Assembly: GCA_025930495.1 (NCBI GenBank)
Contig: JAICOU010000007.1
Location: forward strand, 1 to 39,211
From: Nitrososphaeraceae archaeon
GTDB lineage: Archaea; Thermoproteota; Nitrososphaeria; Nitrososphaerales; Nitrosopumilaceae
DNA length: 39,211 nt
Direction of reading: 5' to 3'
Of the stretch, positions 24,005 through 32,722 are shown piece by piece. The notes below the pieces were generated by a model. That model searched no databases, was not told the DNA's origin, and was given only the letters and a program-made list of their open reading frames with translations. The translations under genes and the position numbers were made by a program. The first letter of the stretch is position 1; the number at the start of each line of letters is the position of its first letter.

Positions 24005-25279
24005 TTAAAGATCAACATCTCGAGTTTCTCTGCTGAGTAGTGTAGGTATTATTAGAATTATTGCACCGATTATAATATTGATGCCAAGTGCAACAGGAAT
24101 CATTTGTTTTGGAACACTAGACAACAGATATAATGCAATTAATGGAGACCAAGAACCAAAGATCAATCCAGCATTATATGAAAATCCTGCAGCACTGTTT
24201 CTTATCTGGGTTGGAAATCTTTCTGAAAAATATGCAGGAATTGGTCCGGATGCAGTTGATATGACAAATGCAAACACTATAACATACAATACTAATCCAT
24301 AGACATTATCCAATATTGCACTTGCCAAAGGAATTGAAATTAGTATAGAAGCAAATACAAATAGAAGCATTGATTTTTTTCGCCCAATTTTTTGCGATAG
24401 CCAGCCAGTAAGAATCATCCCAAGCCAAGACGATGCAGTAGCATAAATCATAATTAGTGCTATTTGCTCTTTTTGAAAATTACCAAACTGTTCTAGGTAT
24501 GTAGGCAAGATGCTAATTGAGCCATGATACATGTAGACAAGGCCAGTCATTATTGCGGCGCAGAGTAAAAACTCTTTTCTATGTATTCCAAAAACAATGC
24601 TTCGGAGCGGGGTTTTTTCAAGCCCATTTTCTTTATTCTTTTTTATCCATAGTGGGGATTCATCCATACTTAGTCTTACAAAAAGGGCAACAAAACCTGG
24701 AATTATGCCTGTAAAAAAGAGGATTCTCCAACCAAACTCCTCAAAGAGAGGTCCTGGAAAAATAATAGTTATGATTTGAAATGATATCGCAGCCAAAAGA
24801 AAGCCAAATGAGAATCCACTTTGCAAAAACCCAGACAGCAATCCCCTTTTCTGTTTTGGTATGCTTTCAATTGTTAGCACAGCACCGCTACCCCACTCAC
24901 CACCAGCAAAGATTCCCTGAGTTAGACGAACCAATATCAAAAGAATTGGAGCCAATACTCCAACAACGGCATATGTTGGTAACAGTCCAACTGCAAATGT
25001 TGCAACAGAAAATCCCAGTATTGTGACAATCATGGATTTTTTTCTACCAAACTTGTCGCCATAAATTCCAAAAATCACAGAGCCAAGTGGTCTCATTATT
25101 AGTGTAACTGTGTATGATGCAAATGTTGCAAGTATACTAAACACAGGATCCTGAGATGGAAAAAACAATTGGCTAATTGAAGGAATAACTAAAAGCATCA
25201 ACACAATGTCGTATCCATCCAAAGACCATCCAAGAAATGATCCGACAGCGATTTTTTTCTGAGCTACAGTTAAACTCAA
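24005..25279 (-). CDS. MFS transporter, metabolite:H+ symporter-like
   Basis: Integral membrane protein of 424 aa with 12 predicted helices. The family loop-2/3 motif GIYGDKFGRKKSMIV and its second-half copy LSQKIGRKKSMLL are both visible, along with LVRLTQGIFAGGEWGSGAVL, typical of the metabolite:H+ symporter (ShiA/ProP-like) branch of the sugar-porter superfamily. Such carriers import organic acids, betaine or shikimate; the substrate is not evident. It is transcribed alone, with 100 bp to the divergent gene at 25380. Confidence 0.92.
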   Translation of the reverse strand: MSLTVAQKKIAVGSFLGWSLDGYDIVLMLLVIPSISQLFFPSQDPVFSILATFASYTVTLIMRPLGSVIFGIYGDKFGRKKSMIVTILGFSVATFAVGLLPTYAVVGVLAPILLILVRLTQGIFAGGEWGSGAVLTIESIPKQKRGLLSGFLQSGFSFGFLLAAISFQIITIIFPGPLFEEFGWRILFFTGIIPGFVALFVRLSMDESPLWIKKNKENGLEKTPLRSIVFGIHRKEFLLCAAIMTGLVYMYHGSISILPTYLEQFGNFQKEQIALIMIYATASSWLGMILTGWLSQKIGRKKSMLLFVFASILISIPLASAILDNVYGLVLYVIVFAFVISTASGPIPAYFSERFPTQIRNSAAGFSYNAGLIFGSWSPLIALYLLSSVPKQMIPVALGINIIIGAIILIIPTLLSRETRDVDL

Positions 25280-25379
25280 TAAAATATTTCCAGTCTAGTT
25301 GTATATAGGCTTAGATTTCAAAATAGAAAAAAGTTCACATAGTAGAAATATAGAAACAATTGAATAAATAGAATAAAGC

Positions 25380-25769
25380 ATGCCAGAAATCAATATCAAA
25401 GAATACGAAAATAGATGTCAAGACATACTTGAAGATGACGAAGTGAGATTTGCAGGACTCTTAGATGAATTTGGAAAACTACTTGCTGGAGGATATAAAC
25501 AAAATATCAACCCGAGATTAACAGAAGAACAGCAGGATTTAGTGTGTAAAGAATTAGCAAGTAGGGTTGCCAAAAGAAAAAAATATGACATAGAGTTGGG
25601 ACGTGTAAAATATTCTGCATCACGCAGAGAACATGTTGTAATAATGAGCTTTCCAATTTATGAAAAAGTAATAATGATAGTGGCAGAACCACACGTGAAC
25701 ATTGACAGATTGGCATTTAGAATAATAGAGAAACTAGGAAGCCAGTGGGGCGAGTTTTTTGGAAAATAA
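25380..25769 (+). CDS. Hypothetical protein, paralogue of the protein at 33465
   Basis: Soluble protein of 129 aa with a helix, a strand-turn-strand (VRFAGLLDEFGKLLAGGY), a helix (LTEEQQDLVCKELASRVAKR) and a hydrophobic strand block (HVVIMSFPIYEKVIMIVAEP), ending in a helix. The architecture (N-terminal helix, RFxGxx...GxLLA, later VxIxxxP/K) is shared with the gene at 33465-33845, so they are a pair of paralogues. The layout resembles roadblock/profilin-like small alpha/beta proteins, but this is not proven. Both are probably lineage-restricted to Thaumarchaeota. Confidence 0.7.
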   Translation: MPEINIKEYENRCQDILEDDEVRFAGLLDEFGKLLAGGYKQNINPRLTEEQQDLVCKELASRVAKRKKYDIELGRVKYSASRREHVVIMSFPIYEKVIMIVAEPHVNIDRLAFRIIEKLGSQWGEFFGK

Positions 25770-25815
25770 ATTTCAGAGTTAAAGAATTATAATTTTTAAT
25801 AGGAATAGTCAGCAA

Positions 25816-26166
25816 CTACATTACAGTACTTTTGAAATCATTTATTGCAGAAATTGTATGCTTTGTCTCATGACCAATATCATTAATAGTTGCGCCATTG
25901 TATTTTTTATCAAGATACCTACCAGCCAAAATCATAGGAGCACCTATTGCATTACTAATACCAGTAGGTTCTGGAATCCAAAATATGATAAAACCAATTT
26001 TTTGGAGTTTTTTGCCTGGTGCTGATGCTCTTTGTACACATCCCAAGGACTGCGCAGTTGATTTGCCGTCAAATTTTGACATGTCTGTGTATAACGAAGC
26101 TCTTCGTCTAGCAGAATCAGAAACCTTACGTAGTTTTTCTAGGCGTGTCTTCAGATGATCAACCAT
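25816..26166 (-). CDS. Hypothetical protein
   Basis: Protein of 116 aa beginning MVDHLKTRLEKLRKVSDSAR with a basic helix. The middle has one hydrophobic stretch (GFIIFWIPEPTGISNAIGAP) that could be a membrane-associated or buried strand-helix unit, followed by ILAGRYLDKKYNGATINDIG. No motif recognised. It is divergent from the MntR-like gene with about 130 bp between. Confidence 0.55.
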   Translation of the reverse strand: MVDHLKTRLEKLRKVSDSARRRASLYTDMSKFDGKSTAQSLGCVQRASAPGKKLQKIGFIIFWIPEPTGISNAIGAPMILAGRYLDKKYNGATINDIGHETKHTISAINDFKSTVM

Positions 26167-26263
26167 AACAATTAGACATTTAGAAAAAATTAGTTAAGAT
26201 TCAATGATCAATATCGATTACCTGCAAGTCAATAAAGAGCAACTAGGAACAAGGGACATCCAA

Positions 26264-26273
26264 TTATACTAGA
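26264..26273 (+). promoter_or_regulatory. Candidate TATA box of the MntR-like gene
   Basis: AATTATACTA lies about 28 bp before TTG at 26297 and supports that start as a leaderless one. Confidence 0.4.
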
Positions 26274-26296
26274 TTCAGATTAGATACAAAGATACA

Positions 26297-26761
26297 TTGA
26301 AGACAAAAAACTCCAAGAGACTAGAGTCAATCAAGGCAGCTCACCAGTCAAGAAGAGCAAGCTACAGTACGAGAATGGAAGACTATCTAGAGGTAATCTC
26401 AGAGTTGGTAGAATTAAAAGGATATGCAACAACATTGGATATTTCACGATACATGAATGTAAGTGCACCAAGCGTTACAAAAATGCTGCAGAGATTAGAA
26501 GAAAACAAACTATTAGAATATGAAAAATATCATGGAATTAATCTAACAGATAAGGGTATGCAGATAGCTTATGAAATAAGACAAAATCATGGAATTTTGT
26601 TAGAGTTTTTTGAGATTTTAGGGGTAAATCATGAAACAGCAAATAAAGATACAGAGGGAATTGAGCATCATTTGAATCCAAAAACAATAAAACAATTAAG
26701 AAAATTCATTACATTTCTAAAATCAAATCCAAAAGTTTTAGAAAATTTTAAAAATCCTTGA
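26297..26761 (+). CDS. mntR: DtxR/MntR-family metal-dependent repressor
   Basis: Winged-helix repressor of 154 aa that senses Mn2+ or Fe2+. After a basic N-terminal extension (about 26 aa), the DNA-binding domain starts at RMEDYLEVISELVELKGYAT and its recognition helix is in VSAPSVTKMLQRLEENKLLE. The metal/dimer domain follows, with NHGILLEFFEILGV and EGIEHHLNPKTI, matching the E-x2-H and E-G-I-E-H-H-L patterns of MntR. No SH3 domain, as in MntR. The TTG start fits a TATA box upstream. The last 14 bp overlap the 3' end of the convergent PIN-ATPase gene. Confidence 0.88.
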   Translation: MKTKNSKRLESIKAAHQSRRASYSTRMEDYLEVISELVELKGYATTLDISRYMNVSAPSVTKMLQRLEENKLLEYEKYHGINLTDKGMQIAYEIRQNHGILLEFFEILGVNHETANKDTEGIEHHLNPKTIKQLRKFITFLKSNPKVLENFKNP

Positions 26762-28562
26762 GAAATATCTGAATGTCATTTTGAGATGATGCAAGTTTCA
26801 TAAGAGATCTTGAAGCCTCAGAACGTTTAGGAATCAGTATCTCACCTTTTTTTCCAATTCTGACAGATGTCACATATTTATCATGTACATAGATATCAGC
26901 ATGCATTGAGGAATATTCTCTGCCAACAGTCAATGATAACGCAGTTTTTGATTCTGAAAAAGTAAATGGCAGATCACCAGATGAATTGGTAGAATGAGAA
27001 TTTTTTTCAACGACATCGATGTGAATCTTAAGTAATTTTTCAATCTCGTTTATGTTAGAGCCGCCCTTACCAATAATAGATGGCATAGATTGCTTGTCAA
27101 CTAGAACTTTGACTTTATTATCAGATAATATCTCAACTTCTACTCGAGGATCAAATTTCCTAAAAATGTCTCGTATTTTATCTTCTGCAAGTTTCTCAAT
27201 TCCAACTTTTTGCACTCTTTTTGAGACTGGAACTATGACATTTTCTTCACCAAAAGTATAGATCTCATGCTCTAGTACGTTATCGGCAAAATTCCTAATC
27301 TCAATTACAGGCCTTGCCAAATCAGACTCGGTCATGCCGGTGGGAACTTTTACTACAAGCTCCAAGTCATAGATTTTACCAATGTGCCCGTCTTTGACAA
27401 AAACTACAGTATCTATAACATTTGGAATTATTCCTAGTTCAATTTTTCCAATAAAACGTTGTATTGCATCCAAAGGAGAGTTTGCATGTACAACACCGAC
27501 CATCCCCACACCAGTTAGCCTTAGATCAGCAAAGGTGCGAAAGTCTTCTCGTCTTCTCACTTCATCAAAAATTGTATAGTCAGGACGAACCAGTAATAAA
27601 ATATCAGCACTGTTATCAAAGCTGCCATCTAATTTTGTATATTGTGTGATTCCAGGATCCACTTGCAGATCACGCGGAGATTCAAATGTTTTTACAATCT
27701 TTCCTGTGTGATGATAAAAATTAGCTAGACTTGATGCCAGAGTACTTTTTCCAGAACCAGGAGGACCAGAGATTATAATTCCCTCTGCTCTATCAGAAAA
27801 TCTCTTCATCAGCGCTTCAGATATCTCATAATCATCAAGGGTTAATTTTACAATAGGATGAACTATTGTGATTTCAAATGCTTCAGAAAATGGTGGATAA
27901 GTAATAGCGATTCGATAGTCATTGTACTGAATTACAGATGCGCCGGTCTTTGAGATTTCCACAGTACTTGAATCATAAGTGGTAGTCTCTAAGATTTGAG
28001 ATGATATGAATTGTAAATATTCTTTGGTAAGAATTTCATCACCTAGTTTTGTCAGATTGAAAGAACCAGGCTTTCCTTTTTTTGCCATTGGATGCATGTT
28101 TTCTTTGAGATGCACACTCATTGTTTCAGAATCAAAAAATTTTAAAAATTCCAAAACAAGGTTTTTAGAAATAGGTTTTACAAATACAGATTCTAGTCCT
28201 TCTGCCTGTGCCACTAAATGTTGTACATGATCGGAGGTGTAAAGAATAGCTTGATTTTGTTTTGCTGTATCTTTAATTATTGCATCAATTCTGCCGGCAC
28301 TTGCCATACGAATATCCTCAGATGTAGGATGAGCACCATGAATTGTGATAACCAACCCAAAATTGTTTGATATTTCTTTGAGTTTTTTTATCCCCTCCAG
28401 TCCGATAAACCCCTGTTCCTTTTTCTGAGATGCCTGAGATTGTAATTCATCAAAAACTGCTTGCGGTATTATAATTTCAGAATTTTGAAGATGTCCAGAT
28501 TCAATTTGTACAAGCAATTGACCATTAATTATGATACTTGTATCAACAACAATTTTTGACAA
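26748..28562 (-). CDS. PIN-ATPase-KH protein (archaeal PINA-type)
   Basis: Protein of 604 aa with three parts. Residues 1-135 are a PIN domain (VVDTSIII with the first Asp, later acidic residues D93, D111). Residues about 215-450 are a PilT/VirB11-type ATPase with Walker A GPPGSGKST (266-274), DEVRRREDFRTFADLRLTG as Walker B region and GVVHANSPLDAIQRF. Residues about 500-530 are a KH domain (SIIGKGGSNINEIEKLL), followed by a C-terminal beta-rich tail. Such archaeal proteins act on nucleic acid; a crenarchaeal homologue is reported to drive Holliday-junction branch migration. It lies 34 bp upstream of nothing co-directional, 38 bp beyond the receiver gene. Confidence 0.9.
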   Translation of the reverse strand: MSKIVVDTSIIINGQLLVQIESGHLQNSEIIIPQAVFDELQSQASQKKEQGFIGLEGIKKLKEISNNFGLVITIHGAHPTSEDIRMASAGRIDAIIKDTAKQNQAILYTSDHVQHLVAQAEGLESVFVKPISKNLVLEFLKFFDSETMSVHLKENMHPMAKKGKPGSFNLTKLGDEILTKEYLQFISSQILETTTYDSSTVEISKTGASVIQYNDYRIAITYPPFSEAFEITIVHPIVKLTLDDYEISEALMKRFSDRAEGIIISGPPGSGKSTLASSLANFYHHTGKIVKTFESPRDLQVDPGITQYTKLDGSFDNSADILLLVRPDYTIFDEVRRREDFRTFADLRLTGVGMVGVVHANSPLDAIQRFIGKIELGIIPNVIDTVVFVKDGHIGKIYDLELVVKVPTGMTESDLARPVIEIRNFADNVLEHEIYTFGEENVIVPVSKRVQKVGIEKLAEDKIRDIFRKFDPRVEVEILSDNKVKVLVDKQSMPSIIGKGGSNINEIEKLLKIHIDVVEKNSHSTNSSGDLPFTFSESKTALSLTVGREYSSMHADIYVHDKYVTSVRIGKKGEILIPKRSEASRSLMKLASSQNDIQIFLKDF

Positions 28563-28599
28563 ATTTTCTATCAGTTTTTAAATGAACCTAGACCCTAAA

Positions 28600-28962
28600 T
28601 TACTTTGCCAAAATATTGGAAATGACTTTCAAGACATTGTTAAAGTCAAATGGTTTTGAGATAAAAGATGAAGCACCAGAATCTAAACATTGTTGGATTG
28701 TTTTTTGATCATCGCTGGCAGTTATTAGTATTATCTTGGCAGAGGGATTTTGCGCAATGATTTCTTTGACAACAACAAGCCCATCTTTTTTAGGCATTGC
28801 CAAATCTAAGAGCAATAAATCAGGATGCAATTGTGGAAACAATTTCACAGCTTCTGCACCATCTTTTGCTTCTCCTATTATAATATGATCACCAATGGTC
28901 AAAATATCTTTTAGAACTAGTCTAATGGCATCAGAATCATCCGCAATCATAATGTTTCCCAT
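28600..28962 (-). CDS. Response-regulator receiver domain, stand-alone (CheY-like)
   Basis: Single receiver domain of 120 aa with no output domain. Acidic pocket D8-D9 (MIADD), phospho-acceptor D53 in LLLLDLAMPKKDG, Thr in IILITASDD, and Lys in FISKPFD are all in place, so it should be phosphorylatable. The ATG at 28960-28962 is chosen; TTG one codon upstream is also possible. It lies 38 bp downstream of an HPt gene on the same strand and near a divergent sensor kinase, so the three likely form a relay. Output would be by protein contact. Confidence 0.93.
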   Translation of the reverse strand: MGNIMIADDSDAIRLVLKDILTIGDHIIIGEAKDGAEAVKLFPQLHPDLLLLDLAMPKKDGLVVVKEIIAQNPSAKIILITASDDQKTIQQCLDSGASSFISKPFDFNNVLKVISNILAK

Positions 28963-29000
28963 CAAATCATCCTATGATTACACGTAATTAAAAATATGCA

Positions 29001-29360
29001 TCAAGAAAGAGCAGAAGACAGATGGGAAATCTTTTGCTTTATTTTATCCAAATTATAATCTGAACAAGTCATTGATTTTTTCATTTCATCAGCTGCGATT
29101 ATTAATGATTCAAGTATTTCATTGGCAACAACACCATTCATAATTTTTTTTAACAGAGAATCAAGCAATGCTGCCAGAATCCCTAAATCTTCTTTTCCCA
29201 TCATGGGGGCCAATCCTTTAATTTTATGAGTCGATTTTTGAATTTTTGCTGCATTTATAGACACATCGAGATTGCTCTTACAGGAATTTAGAATATTTTG
29301 AATTTCAGAGATTTCGTTATTAATTTCAGCAGTTGCAATTTTGAGAAATTCATCAGACAT
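29001..29360 (-). CDS. Histidine phosphotransfer (HPt) domain protein
   Basis: All-helical protein of 119 aa. The phospho-accepting His is H45 in STHKIKGLAPMMGKEDLG, matching the H-x2-K-G pattern of HPt domains, followed by the helix pair LAALLDSLLKKIM and SLIIAADEMKKSM. It should take phosphate between a hybrid or plain kinase and a receiver. Its ATG lies 60 bp from the divergent kinase start. A free HPt in an archaeon is uncommon but has precedent in Thaumarchaeota. It precedes the receiver gene and the two are likely co-transcribed. Confidence 0.85.
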   Translation of the reverse strand: MSDEFLKIATAEINNEISEIQNILNSCKSNLDVSINAAKIQKSTHKIKGLAPMMGKEDLGILAALLDSLLKKIMNGVVANEILESLIIAADEMKKSMTCSDYNLDKIKQKISHLSSALS

Positions 29361-29420
29361 GTATCTAATTTAATAAAATTCACCCATTATTTTTATACCC
29401 TATGCCAGATTTCAAATACT

Positions 29421-31304
29421 GTGAAGATTATCAATAAGACGTATCTACTAGTGGCAATTCTAATTGTAGCTGCAATAATCAATTTGACATTACTTTATCA
29501 GTCAGAACAAACAGATAATTCTCAATCACATTCCATTATCAGAACAGGGGATCTTAAAGTACAGACAGAATCTATTTCAGGATTAGCTGTATCTGTAGCA
29601 AATGGGAATATTGAGGATAAAGATAATTTAGATAAAGAGATAGAAAATACAGATTCAGTTCTTACCATGTTAAAAAATGGAGGAGTGATTAAAGGACAAA
29701 CAATACAAAAAATCCCACCTTCAATAACATCAGATTATGATAAAGTAATAACATCATGGAATACATATAAAGAAAAAGCATTGAACGTAGAAAAAACATC
29801 AGTTTTTGATAGAGAAACAACAAATGCAGTGAATTATGTACTGCAAAAAAATAGCGAACTAGTTTTAACAACGAATTCTTTATCTAAAGAACTATCAGGG
29901 TTAGGAAGAGACTACAACAGACATAAAGAAATTGCCAATGAATTAGAAGATTCTGCAAAAGAAATTGGGCAATTAACTTTGTTAATTTCAATTGGTGAAG
30001 AAGAAAATGCACAAGAAAAATTGAAAAAAGAAAGGATTGGATTTGAAGTAGGCCTACGAAAATTATTGGGCATCTCAACAAAAGAACTAGATGTACAAAG
30101 TACAGGACAAGAACATGAGGAGTTAATCCAAATTCCAAGAGAAAATTCAAATGAATTACGAAAACTAGATCCATTGTGGGAAGCATTGCAACCCAAAATT
30201 AGTATTCTTGAAGAAAGAGCATTACTATCCCCGAATTTTAATTTAGCAAAAAATGAGATGAACGTTGAAAAGTTAGTTTTATTTTCAGAGATTGATGATT
30301 TATTAAATTCCTGGAATGCTCAAATGGCAAAAGAAGGCAATCAGGAACAATTAATCATTCAGATTTTATTAATAATAGATATTGTAATATTCTTTTTAGT
30401 ACTTTATGTCATCAGACAATCTCTTTTACCTCTAAGATTAATCACAGATGCACTTTCAGAAATCAAAGAAGGGTCATATAGTGAAAAAATACAATACACA
30501 AAAGCAGACGAGGTAGGAAAATTAGCAAGTACATTTAACATAATGTCAGATACAATTAAAGAAAAAGAAGAACAAGCCAAAAAAACAGAAATCGCAAAAG
30601 ATGAATTTCTGGCAATGATCACTCATGAATTAAAAACTCCATTGGTTCCTATTCAAGGATATGCAGATATTTTACTGAGTGAACATTTAGGAAAATTGAC
30701 AGACAAACAAAAAGAGAGAATAAGCATAATCAAATCTAGTTCAGAAACATTACTGGCATTAATATCAGATTTACTTGATGCACAAAAACTAGAGTTAGGC
30801 CAGCTTAAAATTAGAAAAGAAAATGCCAACATAAAAGACACAGTTACAAATACAATAAAATTATTTCTGCCACAAACACAGAAAAATAAAATAGAGATTA
30901 TTTCAAATGTGCAGGATCTTTCAATAGAACATGATCCAGAGAGAATAAAGCAAGTGATAACAAATCTAATCAAAAATAGTTTGATGGCAGTGGAACCAGA
31001 AAAAGGAAAAATAGAGATATCAATGATTGATCTTCCCCAAGAGATTCAGATTAACGTGAAAGATAATGGGGTAGGCATTCCAATAGATAAACAAAGCAAT
31101 CTGTTCAAGAAATTTTATCAGGTAGATGCAACGCTAACAAGGGAAAAAGGTGGAAGCGGCTTAGGATTATCCATATGTAAAGGCATAATGGAAAATCATG
31201 GTGGAGCAATTACTGTGAAGAGCACACCAAATCAAGAAACAATATTTACTTTTACACTGCCAAAAAAAGCAGGAACAGGAAAATCTCCGATTGGACTTGC
31301 TTAA
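29421..31304 (+). CDS. Membrane sensor histidine kinase
   Basis: Kinase of 627 aa from GTG at 29421. TM1 (about 6-27) and TM2 (about 310-332, LLIIDIVIFFLVLYVIRQ) frame a large outer helical sensor domain. A HAMP-type linker follows (LRLITDALSEIKEGSYSEKI; KADEVGKLASTFNIM), then the dimerisation helix with H402 in AMITHELKTPLVPIQGY, and a HATPase domain with N box (TNLIKNSLMA), G1 (VKDNGVGIP) and G2 (GGSGLGLSICKG). The frame is open further upstream over the HPt gene, but that part has no homology. It is divergent from HPt and receiver genes. The ligand is unknown. Confidence 0.93.
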   Translation: MKIINKTYLLVAILIVAAIINLTLLYQSEQTDNSQSHSIIRTGDLKVQTESISGLAVSVANGNIEDKDNLDKEIENTDSVLTMLKNGGVIKGQTIQKIPPSITSDYDKVITSWNTYKEKALNVEKTSVFDRETTNAVNYVLQKNSELVLTTNSLSKELSGLGRDYNRHKEIANELEDSAKEIGQLTLLISIGEEENAQEKLKKERIGFEVGLRKLLGISTKELDVQSTGQEHEELIQIPRENSNELRKLDPLWEALQPKISILEERALLSPNFNLAKNEMNVEKLVLFSEIDDLLNSWNAQMAKEGNQEQLIIQILLIIDIVIFFLVLYVIRQSLLPLRLITDALSEIKEGSYSEKIQYTKADEVGKLASTFNIMSDTIKEKEEQAKKTEIAKDEFLAMITHELKTPLVPIQGYADILLSEHLGKLTDKQKERISIIKSSSETLLALISDLLDAQKLELGQLKIRKENANIKDTVTNTIKLFLPQTQKNKIEIISNVQDLSIEHDPERIKQVITNLIKNSLMAVEPEKGKIEISMIDLPQEIQINVKDNGVGIPIDKQSNLFKKFYQVDATLTREKGGSGLGLSICKGIMENHGGAITVKSTPNQETIFTFTLPKKAGTGKSPIGLA

Positions 31305-31373
31305 AGAAAACAAACTTTCTTAACTAAAATCACTCACTCTCCTGAAAAAATGGGTTTTTTGCAATAATCATTA

Positions 31374-31514
31374 ATGAGTCACGAAAGCCATGAAAATACG
31401 GAGTTTTATGCAAACTGTGCTGCATATTTTGAATTCCTGCGTAAGAAAGGAGACAGTGACTATAATTTTGAGGATGAATACTACTTTACCATGCCTGCGA
31501 TATCAAATCATTAA
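31374..31514 (+). CDS. Small acidic protein (46 aa)
   Basis: ATG at 31374 to TAA at 31512-31514. The peptide starts MSHESHENTEFYANCAAYFE, has a basic kink (FLRKKGDSDYNF) and an acidic/aromatic end. Codon use and a single clean frame look coding. No family recognised; it sits between the kinase and the glycosylase genes. Confidence 0.45.
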   Translation: MSHESHENTEFYANCAAYFEFLRKKGDSDYNFEDEYYFTMPAISNH

Positions 31515-31572
31515 AGCAAACAGAAGACTTACGAACCATCAATAGAGAAAATACATAGAGGATAAATGAAAA

Positions 31573-32166
31573 ATGGGTTCTGAATTAGAAATAACAAGAC
31601 AAAATGTAATAGAATGCACCAAGTGTGAACTTTCCAAGACTAGAATAAATGCAGTTCCAGGTAAAGGAAATTTTCAATCAGATGTGATTTTCGTTGGAGA
31701 AGCACCCGGTAGAAATGAGGATAAAAATGGTGAGCCATTTGTTGGAATTGCTGGACAGAGACTTAACCTTGCATTAGATGAGGCAGGAGTATCAAGAGAG
31801 TCAATATACATTACAAATGTTGTAAAGTGCAGACCGCCAAACAACAGAGTTCCAACAATTTCTGAAAGAAGCACATGCCAAGACTATCTTCAAAAAGAAA
31901 TTTCCATAATAAAACCAAAAATAATATGCATTTTGGGAAATACTGCATTTAATTCAATTTTAGGTGGATCAGAAATTACAAAATACAGAGGCAAAATTGT
32001 AAAAAAAGACAAACAGTTTTATTTTTTGACAGTACATCCAGCCGCTACAATTTATAATCAAGAATTAATCACAGTTCTAAAAGAAGACATTGCCAAATTA
32101 TTTGATTTGATCAGAGAGTTAAAAAATGGCAAACAAATTTTAGCAGATATTGACTATTCTGTCTAG
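31573..32166 (+). CDS. udg: Uracil-DNA glycosylase, family 4 ([4Fe-4S])
   Basis: Removes uracil from DNA (base-excision repair), 197 aa. Four Cys that hold the 4Fe-4S cluster are visible at C15, C18 (IECTKCELSKTR), C86 (VVKCRPPNNR) and C102 (STCQDYL). Motif A is VGEAPGRNEDKNGEPFVG and motif B is the TVHPAAT segment. All landmarks of family-4 UDG are present. It is fused in an overlapping operon with a 3-methyladenine glycosylase gene, whose start lies 17 bp inside this gene. It has the usual length and is intact. Confidence 0.95.
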   Translation: MGSELEITRQNVIECTKCELSKTRINAVPGKGNFQSDVIFVGEAPGRNEDKNGEPFVGIAGQRLNLALDEAGVSRESIYITNVVKCRPPNNRVPTISERSTCQDYLQKEISIIKPKIICILGNTAFNSILGGSEITKYRGKIVKKDKQFYFLTVHPAATIYNQELITVLKEDIAKLFDLIRELKNGKQILADIDYSV

Positions 32167-32713
32167 AACGTTTTATTCACGTGATACAATTATAGTTGCA
32201 AAAAGTCTACTAGGAAAAAAAATAATACGAAAGATAGGCAAACATGAGATTTCAGGAATAATCATAGAGACAGAAGCATACAGACATAGAGATGATCCAG
32301 CAAGCCACGCATTTAGAAAAATTACTGAGAGAAACAAAGCAATGTTTGATGAAGTAGGAAAGGCATATGTCTATTTTACATATGGGATGCATTATTGCTT
32401 TAATGTAGTTGCAAGAAATTCAAAATTTGAGGCGGGTGCAGTTTTAATCCGTGCAATTATACCTGAAAAAGGAATAGAGATAATGGAAAAAAACAGAGGC
32501 ATAAAGGACAGGAAAAAACTCACCGACGGTCCTGCCAAGTTAACGCAGGCATTAGGCATTACAAAAGAACACTATGGTGTAGACCTAACTACAGATTCAA
32601 AATTATTCATTATCGAAGGAGTAAAAAGGCCGGGAAAAATAATTGCTAGTCCTAGAATCGGAATAAAAAATGCGACAGACAGATTATGGAATTTTAAGAT
32701 ATCAATAAAATAA
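32150..32713 (+). CDS. mpg: 3-methyladenine DNA glycosylase (AAG/MPG family)
   Basis: Removes alkylated or deaminated purines, 187 aa. The active site matches human AAG: E42 and Y44 in IIETEAYRHRDDP, H53 in ASHAFRKITE, and the YVYFTYGMHYCFNVVARN block, plus TDGPAKLTQALGITKEHYGV in the C-terminal part. The start is TTG at 32150, overlapping the upstream uracil glycosylase gene by 17 bp in another frame, so translation is likely coupled. The two enzymes form a base-excision-repair operon. Its 3' end lies 9 bp from the convergent DedA-like gene. Confidence 0.94.
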   Translation: MTILSRTFYSRDTIIVAKSLLGKKIIRKIGKHEISGIIIETEAYRHRDDPASHAFRKITERNKAMFDEVGKAYVYFTYGMHYCFNVVARNSKFEAGAVLIRAIIPEKGIEIMEKNRGIKDRKKLTDGPAKLTQALGITKEHYGVDLTTDSKLFIIEGVKRPGKIIASPRIGIKNATDRLWNFKISIK

Positions 32714-32722
32714 AACGAGAGT

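Noticed and set aside
29298-29420. 41-codon N-terminal extension of the sensor kinase
   Set aside because: It runs through the start of the divergent HPt gene and has no homology; GTG at 29421 directly precedes TM1.
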